Positions 13,201 to 24,900 of a stretch of DNA of 64,000 nt are shown here, in pieces. Source of the DNA: Anarhynchus alexandrinus. Lineage: Eukaryota; Chordata; Aves; Charadriiformes; Charadriidae. Every line of letters begins with the position of its first letter. Positions within the stretch are counted from its first letter, which is position 1. The stretch lies in NCBI GenBank assembly GCA_008711295.1, contig VUYV01000089.1:2079213-2143212 (forward strand). Direction: 5' to 3'. The position numbers and the translations under genes were made by a program. The notes below the pieces were generated by a model. The model ran no database searches. It had not been told where the DNA came from and saw only the letters and a program-made list of their open reading frames with translations.

Positions 13201-15494
13201 ACGTTAACAGTTGTTGCAACAACACTGTATAGTTAAGTTTCCTCCATACAAAACACATTTGAAAGAGAACTTATTTATTTGTGCTTTCCATATGGAGTTA
13301 TGGGATGGGATAAAAACTTATCCTGAATACCTTAAAACTGTTTGGATTATATATGGATTGGAATATGGAAATAATCTCCTACCACTATCCATGAAAAGGA
13401 AATGGAAAGAGTAGCAAGCAAACTTCTGAAATGAAACATGAGAAGGTCATTCAGAGTATCACCAAGGAACGCTAAAGAGTTCATTACTAGAAATGTACAC
13501 TACATAGATAGCTCAAAGACATTTTTATCATTAGAGATTTCTAAGCTGTTTAGTTGAGTTTGAATTCTGAGCAGAGCAAACTTTTTGACTTTGTCTCATA
13601 CTTTGGCTGTCATTTGAAATAATCAAAATTAAATTTATGACTAGAAAAGTCTTTGAAACAGCTTTAGTTGGTGGTCCAATATCACCACTTAGAAGTTATA
13701 TTTTACTAAAATATTTCATAGACTTTGTCATAATTCTCTGCATTTACCAATTAGTAAGGTGAAATTGTGCTGATAAAATTACGTGACTTTTTAAAATTAA
13801 GGATTAAAAGATAGCATGATGGTACAACACTTTGTTTTTAGTATTTCTGGTTATTTATGCATAATAATTTATACAACAATGGTTCCTGGGGTGGGAATAG
13901 GGCAAGTGTTGAGAGCTAAAATTATATTTTTCCAGAAACAGCAGCAATATAATTTAAGTGTTCTATCACTAGTAATTTGATTTGCTGTTCATTATAATAA
14001 CAGTAATAATAACAAATTCAATTGCTATTAATGGAAATGTCATATGCACTTTCATAGAGGTTTTATTGTAATTCAGTATTAATCAGTGTATCATTAAAAT
14101 AAAGTGTTATCATCTAATTTGTATTTATTCAAGCATAAAGGCAAAAAAGTCTATTATGATGTACTGTACCATTATGCAGTCAGTTCTTTTAATAAAACAA
14201 TTTTGCTATAAAGTTGTGTCCTTTTCTTACAGTATACCAGAACGTGCTAATTCACATCATATACACTCAATGCTCTGTTGTGATAGCAAGGTTAAATTTA
14301 TTCAATGCTTTCCTAGCAAAAGCACCTCTGCAAAATCTTCAAGGTTAAAGCATGTTGAAAGAGTTCTCAGGACCATGGTGCATCCCATCCATACTAAAAG
14401 AGCATTTTTATTTAAATAAGTTATCTTTATTTACACAGATAGTTGCATAAAATATAAGTTGATACAACACCTTCTATGAGGGGCAGATTTCTCTATTTTC
14501 ATAATTATAAATACAAGTTGACCTTTTTACTTATATTTCACATTCTCAACTGTGGTTAAATAGAACAGACAAAATTTCATTAAAAATCCTTTAAAATTTT
14601 TAAAAAATCCTTTAAAGTTTAAAAAAAATAACATTAACTTCACAGATTTTTGTAAATTTTATAAGTAATCATTGGACCTGTACGGTGAAGCATTTTGGGA
14701 AAAAAAAAATAACAAGAAAAAACCACACATGCCTTCAAATGTAATAAATTATGTAATTAATTTGTTCATTGAAGACTGAATTAAAGCTCAACAGTTATAT
14801 TCACAATTGACCTCTAAGATGTTAAAAGATTGAGGATTATGTAGACTCCTGGATTATTTGGGATTTTTGAGAAGCCTAGCTTCTGCAGCAGATCCAGAGC
14901 TTGGGGTTAAGCTATTCCCACGACTGTAAGATCTGGGTAGAACTGGGCTCTCTGAAACGGAACAGAGAGAAACCAAAATGAAGAACAAGCAGAAATCTAG
15001 AACTAGCAAAAGAAACAGTGAAGAAGGGCATATGTCTAAAAAGACAACAAAAGAACACACTTGTGCACCAGTTAAGGCTATTACTTTAGACTCTTAAGTT
15101 TTCCCAGCCCTTGTCTCAGAAAAGCTTTTGCTTAATAACGCTTTTTATTAAATGAATGCCAATTTAAGATGCAAAAGCAGCTCTTGACAAAGAAGTGGGT
15201 CTCACGTCTCCTTATAAATGATTCTGATCCCATATATAGTCCAATAAAGCTTTAATTCCTTCCTGAAAACTTACTCACTTTCAAAATAATTGATGAAATG
15301 TTGCTTCAGATCAGCCAGAAAACATGATTCTTGCCTAGACAGTGAAAATCCTGTGCCTGGAACCTTTCAAGCCATAAATCCAGTCCAGTTATGTGTCCTA
15401 TGTTATATTTGCCAGGTTTTTGTAAAAAGAGAAAGCATCTTCAGGAGGATCATTCAGCAGGAGTGAGCATAAAAGATGATGACTTAAAATCATT
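10241..15494. other. anonymous AT-rich DNA
   Basis: No gene or intact repeat is recognisable. Open frames reach 110 codons (11623-11955, plus, lysine-rich) without any known domain. A short imperfect tandem repeat built on AAAAATCCTTTAAA lies near 14582-14622. The poly-G gap at 11176-11202 is listed separately. Confidence 0.55.
11176..11202. other. poly-G run interrupted by a 7-N gap
   Basis: Sixteen Gs (11176-11191), seven Ns (11192-11198) and four more Gs. The assembly failed to resolve a long G homopolymer, so the true length is unknown. Confidence 0.95.
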
Positions 15495-17285
15495 GACCAA
15501 TTTAAATTAGAGGGGACCTCTGAAGGTCATCTGTTCCTACCTTCTGCTCAAAGCAGGGTCAACCACGAACTCAGAGAGATTGGTCTAGGTCATCTTGTCC
15601 AGCTGAATTCTGAATGTTCAGTGACAGAGACCTCACAACATCTCTGGGCACCCTGTGTCTCACAGTGAAGAAATGTTTCCTCATACCTACCTGGAATTTC
15701 CCATGTTCAGGTTGTGCCTTGCAGCTCTTGTATACCTTTGTGAACCTCTGGGAGGTGTCTGGCTTCACCTTTGCTGCAACAACCCACAAACAACGATGCA
15801 GCTAAGGCAGCAGCAAGGTCCCTCTCAGCTGTCTCTTCCTTGGTGTGAACAAGCCCAACTCTTCCAGAATTCCTTTGAATACCATGTGCCCCATCCCCCT
15901 GACATCTCTATGGCTCTCCACTGAACATGCTCCAGTTTTTCATGCTCTCTCCTGCACTGGGGAGGCCTGAACTGAACATAGTACTCCAGGTGCAATATTG
16001 CAAGTGCTGAGTAAAGGGGATTAGTAATTTCCCTTGACCTTTCAACCATTTTCTTAGTAACACAGTTATCAGGGGCACACTGATGGCTCATATTCACTTT
16101 GCCGTACACCAAGACACCCAAGTTCTTTTCTGCAAAACTTTATTCTATCCACTTGCCCCTCAGCCTTTACTGGTGCATGGGGTTATTCCATTCCAGATGA
16201 GGACTTTTAATTTGCCTTTGTTGAATTTCACAAGGGTTTCCATCAGCAAATTTCTCCAGGCTGTCAAAAGCGCTTTGAATGGTATCACTGCCCTCCAGTA
16301 CATCAACTGCTAAATCACACACCTGTTTGATATAGTCTGTGAATTTTCAAAGAGTACACTGCATTCCATCATCCAGCTCAACAACAATAAACAATAGCAG
16401 CCACTGTATTAATTCCTAAAAAAAAATGTTACTCTTAACTGGCTACCAGTGGGACTTCAAACTGCTGACCACAGACAATTGAGCCCAATGGTCTGCCCAG
16501 TTTTACAACTAACTTGCAATCCATTCATACAGTCCTTACCTGTCCAACTTGGCTACAAGGATGCTATGGGAGACGGTGTCAAACACCTTGCTGAAGTCAG
16601 GCAAAATGACAACAAACACTCTTCTCTTTTCTATTGAACTACTCATTTCATCGCAGGTGGTTATTATGCTGGTCGTGCATGATTTGTCTTTGATAAAATC
16701 ATGGTGACTTATGCCACTACTTTTCAAAGATGGCAGAGGAAGGCCTCACAATGTTGTTGGTGAGCTCCCTCTGCACCCTTCAATGTAGCCCATCCAGTCC
16801 CCTATGCCCAGTTTGCCTATATGGTCCCTAATCAATCTCCTTATAGCCTGGGTAGTGCTTCATTCCCCCAGGGTCTGCCACTAAGCACAGGGAACAGGGA
16901 ACCTGAGAGCAAACCCTGACTGTAAAGAGAAATGAAAAAAAAAGACACTTTCAACTCTTCCTTGTCCTCATTCTTCAGTACACCCACACATTTGGTGCCA
17001 ACATACCCAAAGAAAGCTTTTTTGTTGCCATACCACTCATCAGCATCATGCCCAGCTGAGCTATGGTTTTTACTGTCCCATAGCTGCATGCCCAGACAAT
17101 ATGACTGTATTCTTTCTGGCTAGCTTCTCCCGTCTTCCACCTTTTCTATACTTCCTTTTTGTGTTTGAGCACAGTCAGGAGGTTCATGGCGAGTCAAGGC
17201 AGGTTTTTGCCAGACCTGTTGGGTTTCCTGCCCATCAGAGCAGTCTATTCCTGTGCCGTGGGGAGGCACTCCATGAAGGAACATA
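15495..17285 (-). mobile_element. old, long CR1 LINE copy, ORF2 with internal deletion
   Basis: On the minus strand, from high to low coordinates, this shows a worn CR1 ORF2. The linker region before the reverse transcriptase has NKKAFFGYVGTK near 16990-17030. A diverged RT start lies near 16740-16830. The finger/palm core at 16536-16727 reads HHDFIKDKSCTTSI and then DFSKVFDTVSHSILVAKL. The C-terminal part reads VNMSHQCAPDN and YSALAILHLEYYVQF near 15930-16110. A worn 3' end (AGAGGGGACCTCTGAAGGTC on the plus strand) lies near 15510. The NYRPVSLT-type segment before DFIKDKS is missing, so an internal deletion is inferred near 16735. Many stops; clearly inactive and older than the other CR1s. 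Confidence 0.8.
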
Positions 17286-19700
17286 CTGTACCTATGCATA
17301 TACCTGAAAAGAGGGCCCCAGATGCAAACCTACTGTGAGATTTCCATGGCATTAATCTGTACAGCAAATGAGTGAGGTCTGTATGGTCAACCAGAATTTT
17401 GTTTTTAACTTGGAACAGGGAGGAGAAAGGGGGAGTCATGTTCTCCAGCTCTGCTTCTTTCTATGACACTGACACCAGAGTTATTTGCAGATGTGAATTA
17501 GGGATAATTACAGGCTGAACTTCCCACTTTGAGACAAATTCCTCTTGTTCATACTAGTAAGCCCCATCTGTTTAGGTACTTTCTTCACAGTGAGTAATCA
17601 GGTACTGTTAGTAATAAACAGTAGTCTTCAGGTCATAGATTGGCATTGGAATAAATGTTTTTAAGACTATTATTTTTTCTCATAGTGCAGTACTAAGTTA
17701 TATAGCCATCATCTTTAGTTCTACTCTTCATTGATTTAAAGTTTGGATTTCAAACAAATATATATGTATGTATACATACAATGATATATCTCAGCTGGTG
17801 TGCTGCTTCATTCCAGTCACTAACACCCAAGGGAGTTTTTGAATTAATGTAGACCATTAGTAAATCAAAAAAAGCAATTCAACACAACACAGCAGGGAGA
17901 AGATGCAATATTCACAACACTGGAAAAATATTTTAAGAAGGGCGGTTGTTTGTTAAGAGCTAGGGGATTCAGAAAGACAATTTAACAGAATGGTCTAATA
18001 GAGATCAGAGTTGTGCTGAACAATAATAAAAAAGAGAATTGAACAAAACAAATCCAGGAAATATCTCTAAAAACCTATAAACTAAAATGACATGCTCTCC
18101 CAACCCAGGCAGTTGATTATAACCTTGGTCAAGAATAGATCTCAGAGTTTTATGCTGCTCTGTGCCTTAAACCTCAAGGTACACCCATGAAAATACCTAA
18201 GCACTGCAGCATACAACTTTTAGCCAGCTAACTTTGAAGTACATGCTCCCCGAGCCTTGGTTAGGCACTTAAGACATTATTGTGGAGTATATGGAAAAAA
18301 ACTTTTGTCTTGACATTGTATACAACATTTCTGACATGCTACACAGATAGACAGTGAAAGGCAGAAGAAATATTAAAGGAGTAAACTTTTAAAACCTGCA
18401 TTTTAAAAACTGGATTGGAACTGGAACCTCTAAATTTCAATCAGGACTATAAAGAGGATTTTCTTGGAATACACCATCTGGAATTTCTTTTAATAGGAAT
18501 ACAGATACAAATATTTTTTCTTCTTTTTTTTTTTTTTTGTTCATTTTTTAGCACGGACATGAGCAGTTTGTTGTGATAGTTTAAGTTCATGTACAAGATA
18601 CCACTCAAACTTTCCACTCCTCACAAAACCAGCTGCCATTAATAGGTCCCTCACTGGCTTTTGCAGGCACTCCTCAGTTCTTGCTTCCCTAAAGTCATCT
18701 CGGAAGAAGGCTGGATGTCAGTGGATGATTTAACCTTCTCACAACTGTGCTTACAGTCTCTTGAGAAGGCACATAGCTTCACTGTGTACAAACTAGAACT
18801 TCCACTTTGTGTTCAGAATCATCTTCATAGCCAATAATTCGGTAATCAAAATAAGACATATCTGGAAAAAATTGTTACCTCCTAGGAAAGGCGGAAGAAA
18901 TCAGCAGTGTTTTTACTAATAAAAAGGATGAAAAAGGAGTCAAAATAGACCCTAGGGTTCTGTGCATTTTCCTGAGTAGAGCTAGGTATCTTCTTTGGAA
19001 GCTGACGGCTACTTTATATACAGTTCTTCAATGCCTGCTGTCTTTTGGACTTTACTAGCAGTAGTAGCAGATGAATCAGTAAACGAAATTTAAAAATATA
19101 CTTTTCAACACGGTATTGAAACAGCCATATTCTTTATCTCTTCAAGTTTCTGGTGTTTCTGAGAGAAAATATTCATCATCAATCTCTGAGTTACTCTAGA
19201 GGAAAATGAGTGGAGATACTGATCTGTCAAACATCTACTGACTTACATAAGGAGAGGAGCAATACTTTCTGATCCATTGAGACAAAGTATACAGATTATG
19301 ATTACAGACAACTTGCCTGGCTACATGACTATCAGAGGTTTTATTTTAGTGTCATAAAAGTGATTGCTATGTTGTATCCTGATTTGAACTGTGGTTGTAA
19401 AGCACTTATAAGTTTAGATCTTACATGACGCCATATGTTCTTAGAGCTTAATATTTTTTACTTTTTGTCAAAATGAGAATTTGATTAAAAAGAATACAGA
19501 TAAATAGATCAGCAAGTCTGAGATCTGACAGACATTTTAGGAAGCATGGTTACAAAATATTACAGAGTTATATATTAGATAAGCTGTAGTTTGGGGTTTT
19601 TTTACTTACTAGAGGAACTAGAAACAAACTGACTCAAAGAAACAAGTCTGGAACTTTGAACATATTCCCCCTTCATAGCACATGTTGTAGGTTAGGTCAT
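17286..19700. other. anonymous AT-rich DNA
   Basis: No gene recognised. A perfect 16-bp palindrome, TGTATGTATACATACA, lies at 17765-17780 inside a TA-rich patch, and there is a poly-T run near 18526-18538. The remainder is unannotated unique-looking sequence. Confidence 0.55.
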
Positions 19701-20450
19701 TGTCATGGTTTGAGCTGGAATAACCACTGAATGAACAACAGATGCTCTCTTTGTCCTCTCTCCCTTTCAGAGAGGAGAGAAAATGAGGGAGAGAGAGAGA
19801 CTTATGAGTTGAAAAGAAACTAAACTACTGTAATGAAATATTAATAATAAAATAATAAAAAAAAAGATAACAATATTAATAAGAAAATAACAAAATATAT
19901 ACAATATGTACAAAACCATATCGAGCTCCCAGGATGATGATCACATCACCAGCAGGCACTGGGAAAGTTCCAGACTGGACTCAGCGATAGACAGGAACCA
20001 TATTCTGGATCTGGATTCAGGAACACACATATTGGGATCAAAGACAGACGAACAGACAGACATCAACCATTGAAGAAAGAGACTGACCACTTTGCTACCT
20101 CAGCTTTTATACTGAGCATGAGGCAGATGGGATGGAATACCCCATTGGTCAGATTTGGGTCACCTGTCCTGTCTGCTCCTCCCCGCAGGTGGGACCCTTC
20201 TACCCTTTTCCAACCCTCCAACGTGGCATGCAACAAAGTTAACTGACCTTGGTTGTTATGGGAATAAGTGTAAGCAAGACTCTCTCTGCATACCATTCCG
20301 TGCTATTCACTATAAACATCAAACCTTATCTGCTAGAAGTGGACACTCTCTGAAGAATACACCATTAATTTCAGAGAGTTCAAAAAGGCTTAACTGAAAA
20401 GTGAAATTACTGAAATAAAAATTAGTTCTGTTTTACTTCAAACCAGGACA
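19701..20450 (-). mobile_element. solo LTR, ERVL-like, minus strand (family shared with 53277-53994)
   Basis: A 750-bp solitary long terminal repeat with TG...CA ends (TGTCATGGTTTGAGC at the left, AAACCAGGACA at the right). It is flanked by imperfect 5-bp direct repeats, GTCAT (19696-19700) and GTGAT (20451-20455). Read on the minus strand it matches the plus-strand LTR at 53277-53994 along its length, including the TATA region (CAGTATAAAAG, near 20105-20113) and a block with ACTGAGTCC/AGTCTGG. A 5-bp duplication fits class III (ERVL-like) insertion. No internal retroviral sequence adjoins it, so the provirus was lost by LTR-LTR recombination. The family name is unknown to me. Confidence 0.88.
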
Positions 20451-20455
20451 GTGAT

Positions 20456-21645
20456 ATAGTGGGGTATTCCAGTGTTTCTATTTTTTGATTCAGTAGGCTT
20501 GCAACCTGATACGGTTATAAATCCTGACGAGAACTATGCACCTATTGTGGATGCGGCACTCTATACCTTTAAGGGACAGCACATACACTGTGATTCTCAG
20601 TATCAATGGTGCCTCACTTTGCTTGCTGGTCGTGGTGAATTCCAGCCACTCAGAAGTCCAACTGGAGCCTGCATGCCCAAAGTGGTACCATTGGTACAAG
20701 CAGAGGGGTGCTACATGTCACTTTGTAAAGAAGTCTGATGACTTCTTCAGCTTGTCTTTTTTGCTACTCTACCAGTTCTTCCAATATTTTCTCTCTCCTC
20801 TTTTTTAGGAGGAAATAATCTGCACTGTTTTAAATATAAATTATTCCCTCCTAAGAAGCCAGCATACCATGAGACACAAAGTAAAATCACCATCCCTGGG
20901 ACTTCATTTCCTGTTGTTTTCACTTTCTTTTCTTTATCATTATCAGCTCATGAGGGAACAGTTAGTAGGCAAATACACTAACAGGTTTCTGACATTTCTG
21001 TCAATTTCTACCCAAAAGCTTTTTCCACCTGACCGACTGGTTCATTTTAGCTGGAAAAGCTTTTTTGCTGCTCTGCTTGAAAACTTACAAAATGTGTAAA
21101 TGTGTTTGTGTTTTATATTCCTCTCACTGCTCCAGCTCAAGAAATACAAACACCAGAAGAGGTGACTTTGCTCTCAGATTATCTAGGGATCTTTCAAATC
21201 TGTAGTAGCTAAAACCAAGCAAACAAGGGACAGTACGTCCCTCCGTCCCCGCCCTCGCCGTTTCCTTGCTATGACAAAACTGAGACATTGTCTGTTCACA
21301 AATTATGTTTACATTTTTCCAAGTTCAGGTCTAGATAGTGTAACATGTTGATTTCATGTGAGAAAAATTCCTGGCCAGAATAGTGGGAAGGTCTCCACAA
21401 ATCTTTAACTGACTCTTAGTAACAACCACAGTGATGAATGTGACATATCTTACTCAAAAGATGCTACAGAATTCATACACAAAATTTATGTATGGTACAT
21501 ATTATCTCATACTCATAGATTTCAACAGGCTGTGGAGTAAGTCCTTGAGTCCCAAGAGTCCTTTCATCAGCTTTAGAGCCCAAATTAATGACATAACAAT
21601 GAAAAGGTTAGTCTCCCACTTTGAATTAGGTTACCTGAAACACAG
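20456..21645. other. anonymous DNA with a small CpG cluster
   Basis: No gene recognised; the longest frames are about 90 codons. At 21231-21266 the sequence turns abruptly C-rich with five CpGs in 36 bases (CGTCCCTCCGTCCCCGCCCT), which stands out from AT-rich surroundings. Confidence 0.5.
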
Positions 21646-21933
21646 TATCATAGAATCATAGAATCATAGAATGGTTTAGGCTGGAAGGGACCTTAAAGAT
21701 CATCTAGTTCCAACTCCCCTGCCATGGGCAGGGACACCTTCTGCTAGACCAGGTTGCTCAAAGTCCCATCCAGATGGACCTTGAACACTTCCAGGGATGG
21801 GGCCTCCACAGCTTCCCTGGGCAATTTGTTCTGGTGCCTCACCACCCTCATAGTTATTTTTTTTTTCCTAATATCTATTCTAAATCCACCCTCTTCCAGT
21901 TTGAAGCCATTACCCCTCATCCTATCACTACAG
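21646..21933 (-). mobile_element. CR1 LINE, short 3' fragment
   Basis: About 290 bp of CR1 3' end on the minus strand. Three copies of the tail unit (plus strand ATAGAATC) are followed by the highly conserved 3' UTR-proximal block GGAAGGGACCTTAAAGATCA. Minus-strand translation at 21744-21938 gives [22 protein letters not shown], the CR1 ORF2 C-terminus. It is truncated at the 5' side near 21933. Confidence 0.95.
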
Positions 21934-24900
21934 AACATACTGATCAGAAAAAAAAGATGTAGGAAAACTAGCTGTTTAATTTGAATGTCTACATAACGTA
22001 TTCAGAAGTGAGCAAAAATTTTCCCCACTTTCCTTGCAGTCATTTCACTGCCTTTCCATAGAGAAATTCTTACCTGTCAGGAAGGCAATTATCAGACAGA
22101 ACATCGGGGAAAAAGCCCATTTTTCATCTTCTTCAGTACTCTGGGCAAGTCAGTTCCCTGTATTTGTTTCTTATCTTTGTCAGTTTGGTATTTTTGTGCT
22201 GGAAGTGTTTATCTCGGCTGAAAGAGTCCCAGTCCCTAATTCCAATGGAGTGCACTTAAGAAGTGGGCATCTACTTAGACAGAGGCAGCAATGTTTTATA
22301 TATGGACTGTTCTATTACCTATTTATTCATCAGTGCAGCAAGTCCCCAGTTTTGGTTCAAATCTGTAGGCACTACTGCAATAATACACTCAGAAGTTATT
22401 TTAAATTTAGATCTACATGTTGTACATGTCAATATGATGACTTTGTATGTAAAGTTTCCAGAAATAATCTGCTATAAAAAGATGCTTTCCTTCATCAAAA
22501 AACAATATAGACTTCCTAAGACCACTGACACATCTTATAAATGTGTTTCAATTGTTTATCGCTGAGAGACATAATTCCCACAGGATGCAAATAATGGGCT
22601 CTTAGGATATGTCACAAAGAAAATGGAAATAATCATTCAAAGAATAAACTATTACTTGTCAGTCTCTCTTGTGGACACCAAATTATTTACCACCAATTAC
22701 AGTGTGGCTTCTGCCGGATATCATGTTTAAATGATTAAGTAGGATTGGTTTTGTAACTCCTGATATATACATGTCTTCAAAGTAACATTAACAATGTCTG
22801 TATTAGACAAAACCTACCAGCAAGAGTTGCAGATCACTGCCAAGTTATTTGCTGATATTGAATAATATCTTAGAGGCTTTAAAGTCAGATAAAATATAAA
22901 GCCATCTTTATCTGAAATTATAGAATTTCAGATAGCTCTACTTTGTCTCACCCACTCGAAGGGTGCTAGACCTAAAAGAAGAGCACACCATTGTGTGTGG
23001 TTTTTTCTAGAGCTTTTTTTTTTCTTGGCATAGGGATGTCACATTGTTTTTCAGTAGATAATTAATAATTGCAAAGACCATATTAAAGATATTTTGAGGA
23101 CTCATCTGTCTTACAAATGCCTTATGCCCCTGTTCACATCTCCAGTTAAATACATTGTGATAAAGAACACAAAATCAAATAAACTCTGTATTTACATAGT
23201 GTAAGTCACAAGCTGCTTGATTTTAAGAGTCTTCCTCACTTTTTTCTGAAGGAACCTTACCTGTGTAAGAGAGGTGAGCAAGAGTTGTTTGTTTAAGGAA
23301 GAAATATTTTTTTCCTGTGAAAAAAAGAAAAACTAGCCAGAATCACTCATTCCTCTTACACTCATGCAAGTAACACATACATGCTGGGAAATAAAGATCA
23401 CACACATCTAGTTAAAAATTACACTATTAAAACCAAAATTACACCCTTAAAAAGAAAGAGAAAGGACATTTTTAATCTGTACATCTTAAGATTTCTACAA
23501 TCAAGGTTAGTAATTGCCTCAATTTCTCCAGAGTAATTGTAACACAGGAAAAAAAGTCTATACCAGAACCATCTTGCATGGACAGATTAATATATCTCAA
23601 AATTGAGAGAAACATTAGCTTTCAATCCAAAACACTTTCTTCTAATGCTTTCACATTGTAACTATTATTTTTTTTTTACAAGGCTGAAAAAATAGACTGA
23701 CTCCCAAGACTAGCAGGATTACTGATATCCCTATTTAGCTAGAAATCTCCATTCTCAGCATATTCTCTTTTTTAATTTTACGACAGCACAACAATTTTCA
23801 CCGGGGTCATATTTACATAATAGAAGTAAAATCATTAGGTGTAAATTGGGTAAGGGTGCTTGATCCAAACCCTACTCTAGTCGAAAGGAATATTACCACT
23901 CCAGCAGGAACAAGTCATTCTATGAAATCTGCCAAAAAATAATGGACATTCACTATCAAGGAACTGTTAAATTTTGATTATACGGTGGGAAAAAAGACAA
24001 GGTTTTGCACAGAAGTATGCTTATATTTGCATTTTCCCAGCTATGGAAATAACACTGATCATTTTTTGCTTTGAAAAGGTCCATTAAAATCTGTATCTTC
24101 TTTTTCCTGATTATACTTCCTGTATAGCATTTAACTTCTTGATAACCACTATCTAATGTAAATGGATTAACCATGGGATAAGTTACTAATTGTTATGAAT
24201 AAGAATAGAAAAATTGAGTCCTTTGAAGGTATTGTCATTTTAATAACTTGATTCTAGTCTTACAATTTTTTTGAATTTACAAATAAAAAAAAATAAAGTA
24301 AAAGATATAAACAGGCTGACAAGTGCATGACAATTAATAAAGAGATACTGAACATTTCATTCTTTCTTACTGTATTTCAAAGTAGAACTATCAATCAAAA
24401 ATCTTTTATGCAAGATTGATGTCAAATCTACATATAATAACAGATTTGACAGGTATGTTTTTGGTACGCTGCTACATCTTTGACATGCAGAGTCTGGTTT
24501 TTGAAGTCATTGCTGGCAGATTCTGTTATTTATCCACTTATTTAGCCCATGAACTACTGCAAAGGACTAATTTTGGCAGTCAGTCCAGTCTTCAAATATG
24601 CAACACAGATTCTGATTCTGTTGTCTGTTTATTTAGAAATCCAGTACAAAACTGGCCTTAAATTCATAGGTATTTTTGCTTTTTTTTTTTTTTTTTAACT
24701 TGGGTATATTTTTCTGGCTGTAAATATGACAGTTTCTTATACATTAGAATTAATGGTCAGTGGTTAATATCAGTAAGATGTCCACAGAAAATTTGAGACT
24801 GATTCATTTCCCTGACCACATCTTATGTCTCCTTTCTCCCCATGGTGTGTCTATACGTGTATCTGGCAGCACACTTTCTCTTGATGTATGACCCCACGTG

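Noticed and set aside
20063..20397. Frames of about 80 codons on both strands
   Set aside because: They lie inside the solo LTR and recur in the copy at 53359-53651; they are LTR sequence, not genes.
22034..22477. 147-codon open frame, the longest outside mobile elements
   Set aside because: No domain, no splice or promoter context, ordinary AT-rich composition. For this base composition roughly one such frame in a few windows of this size is expected by chance.
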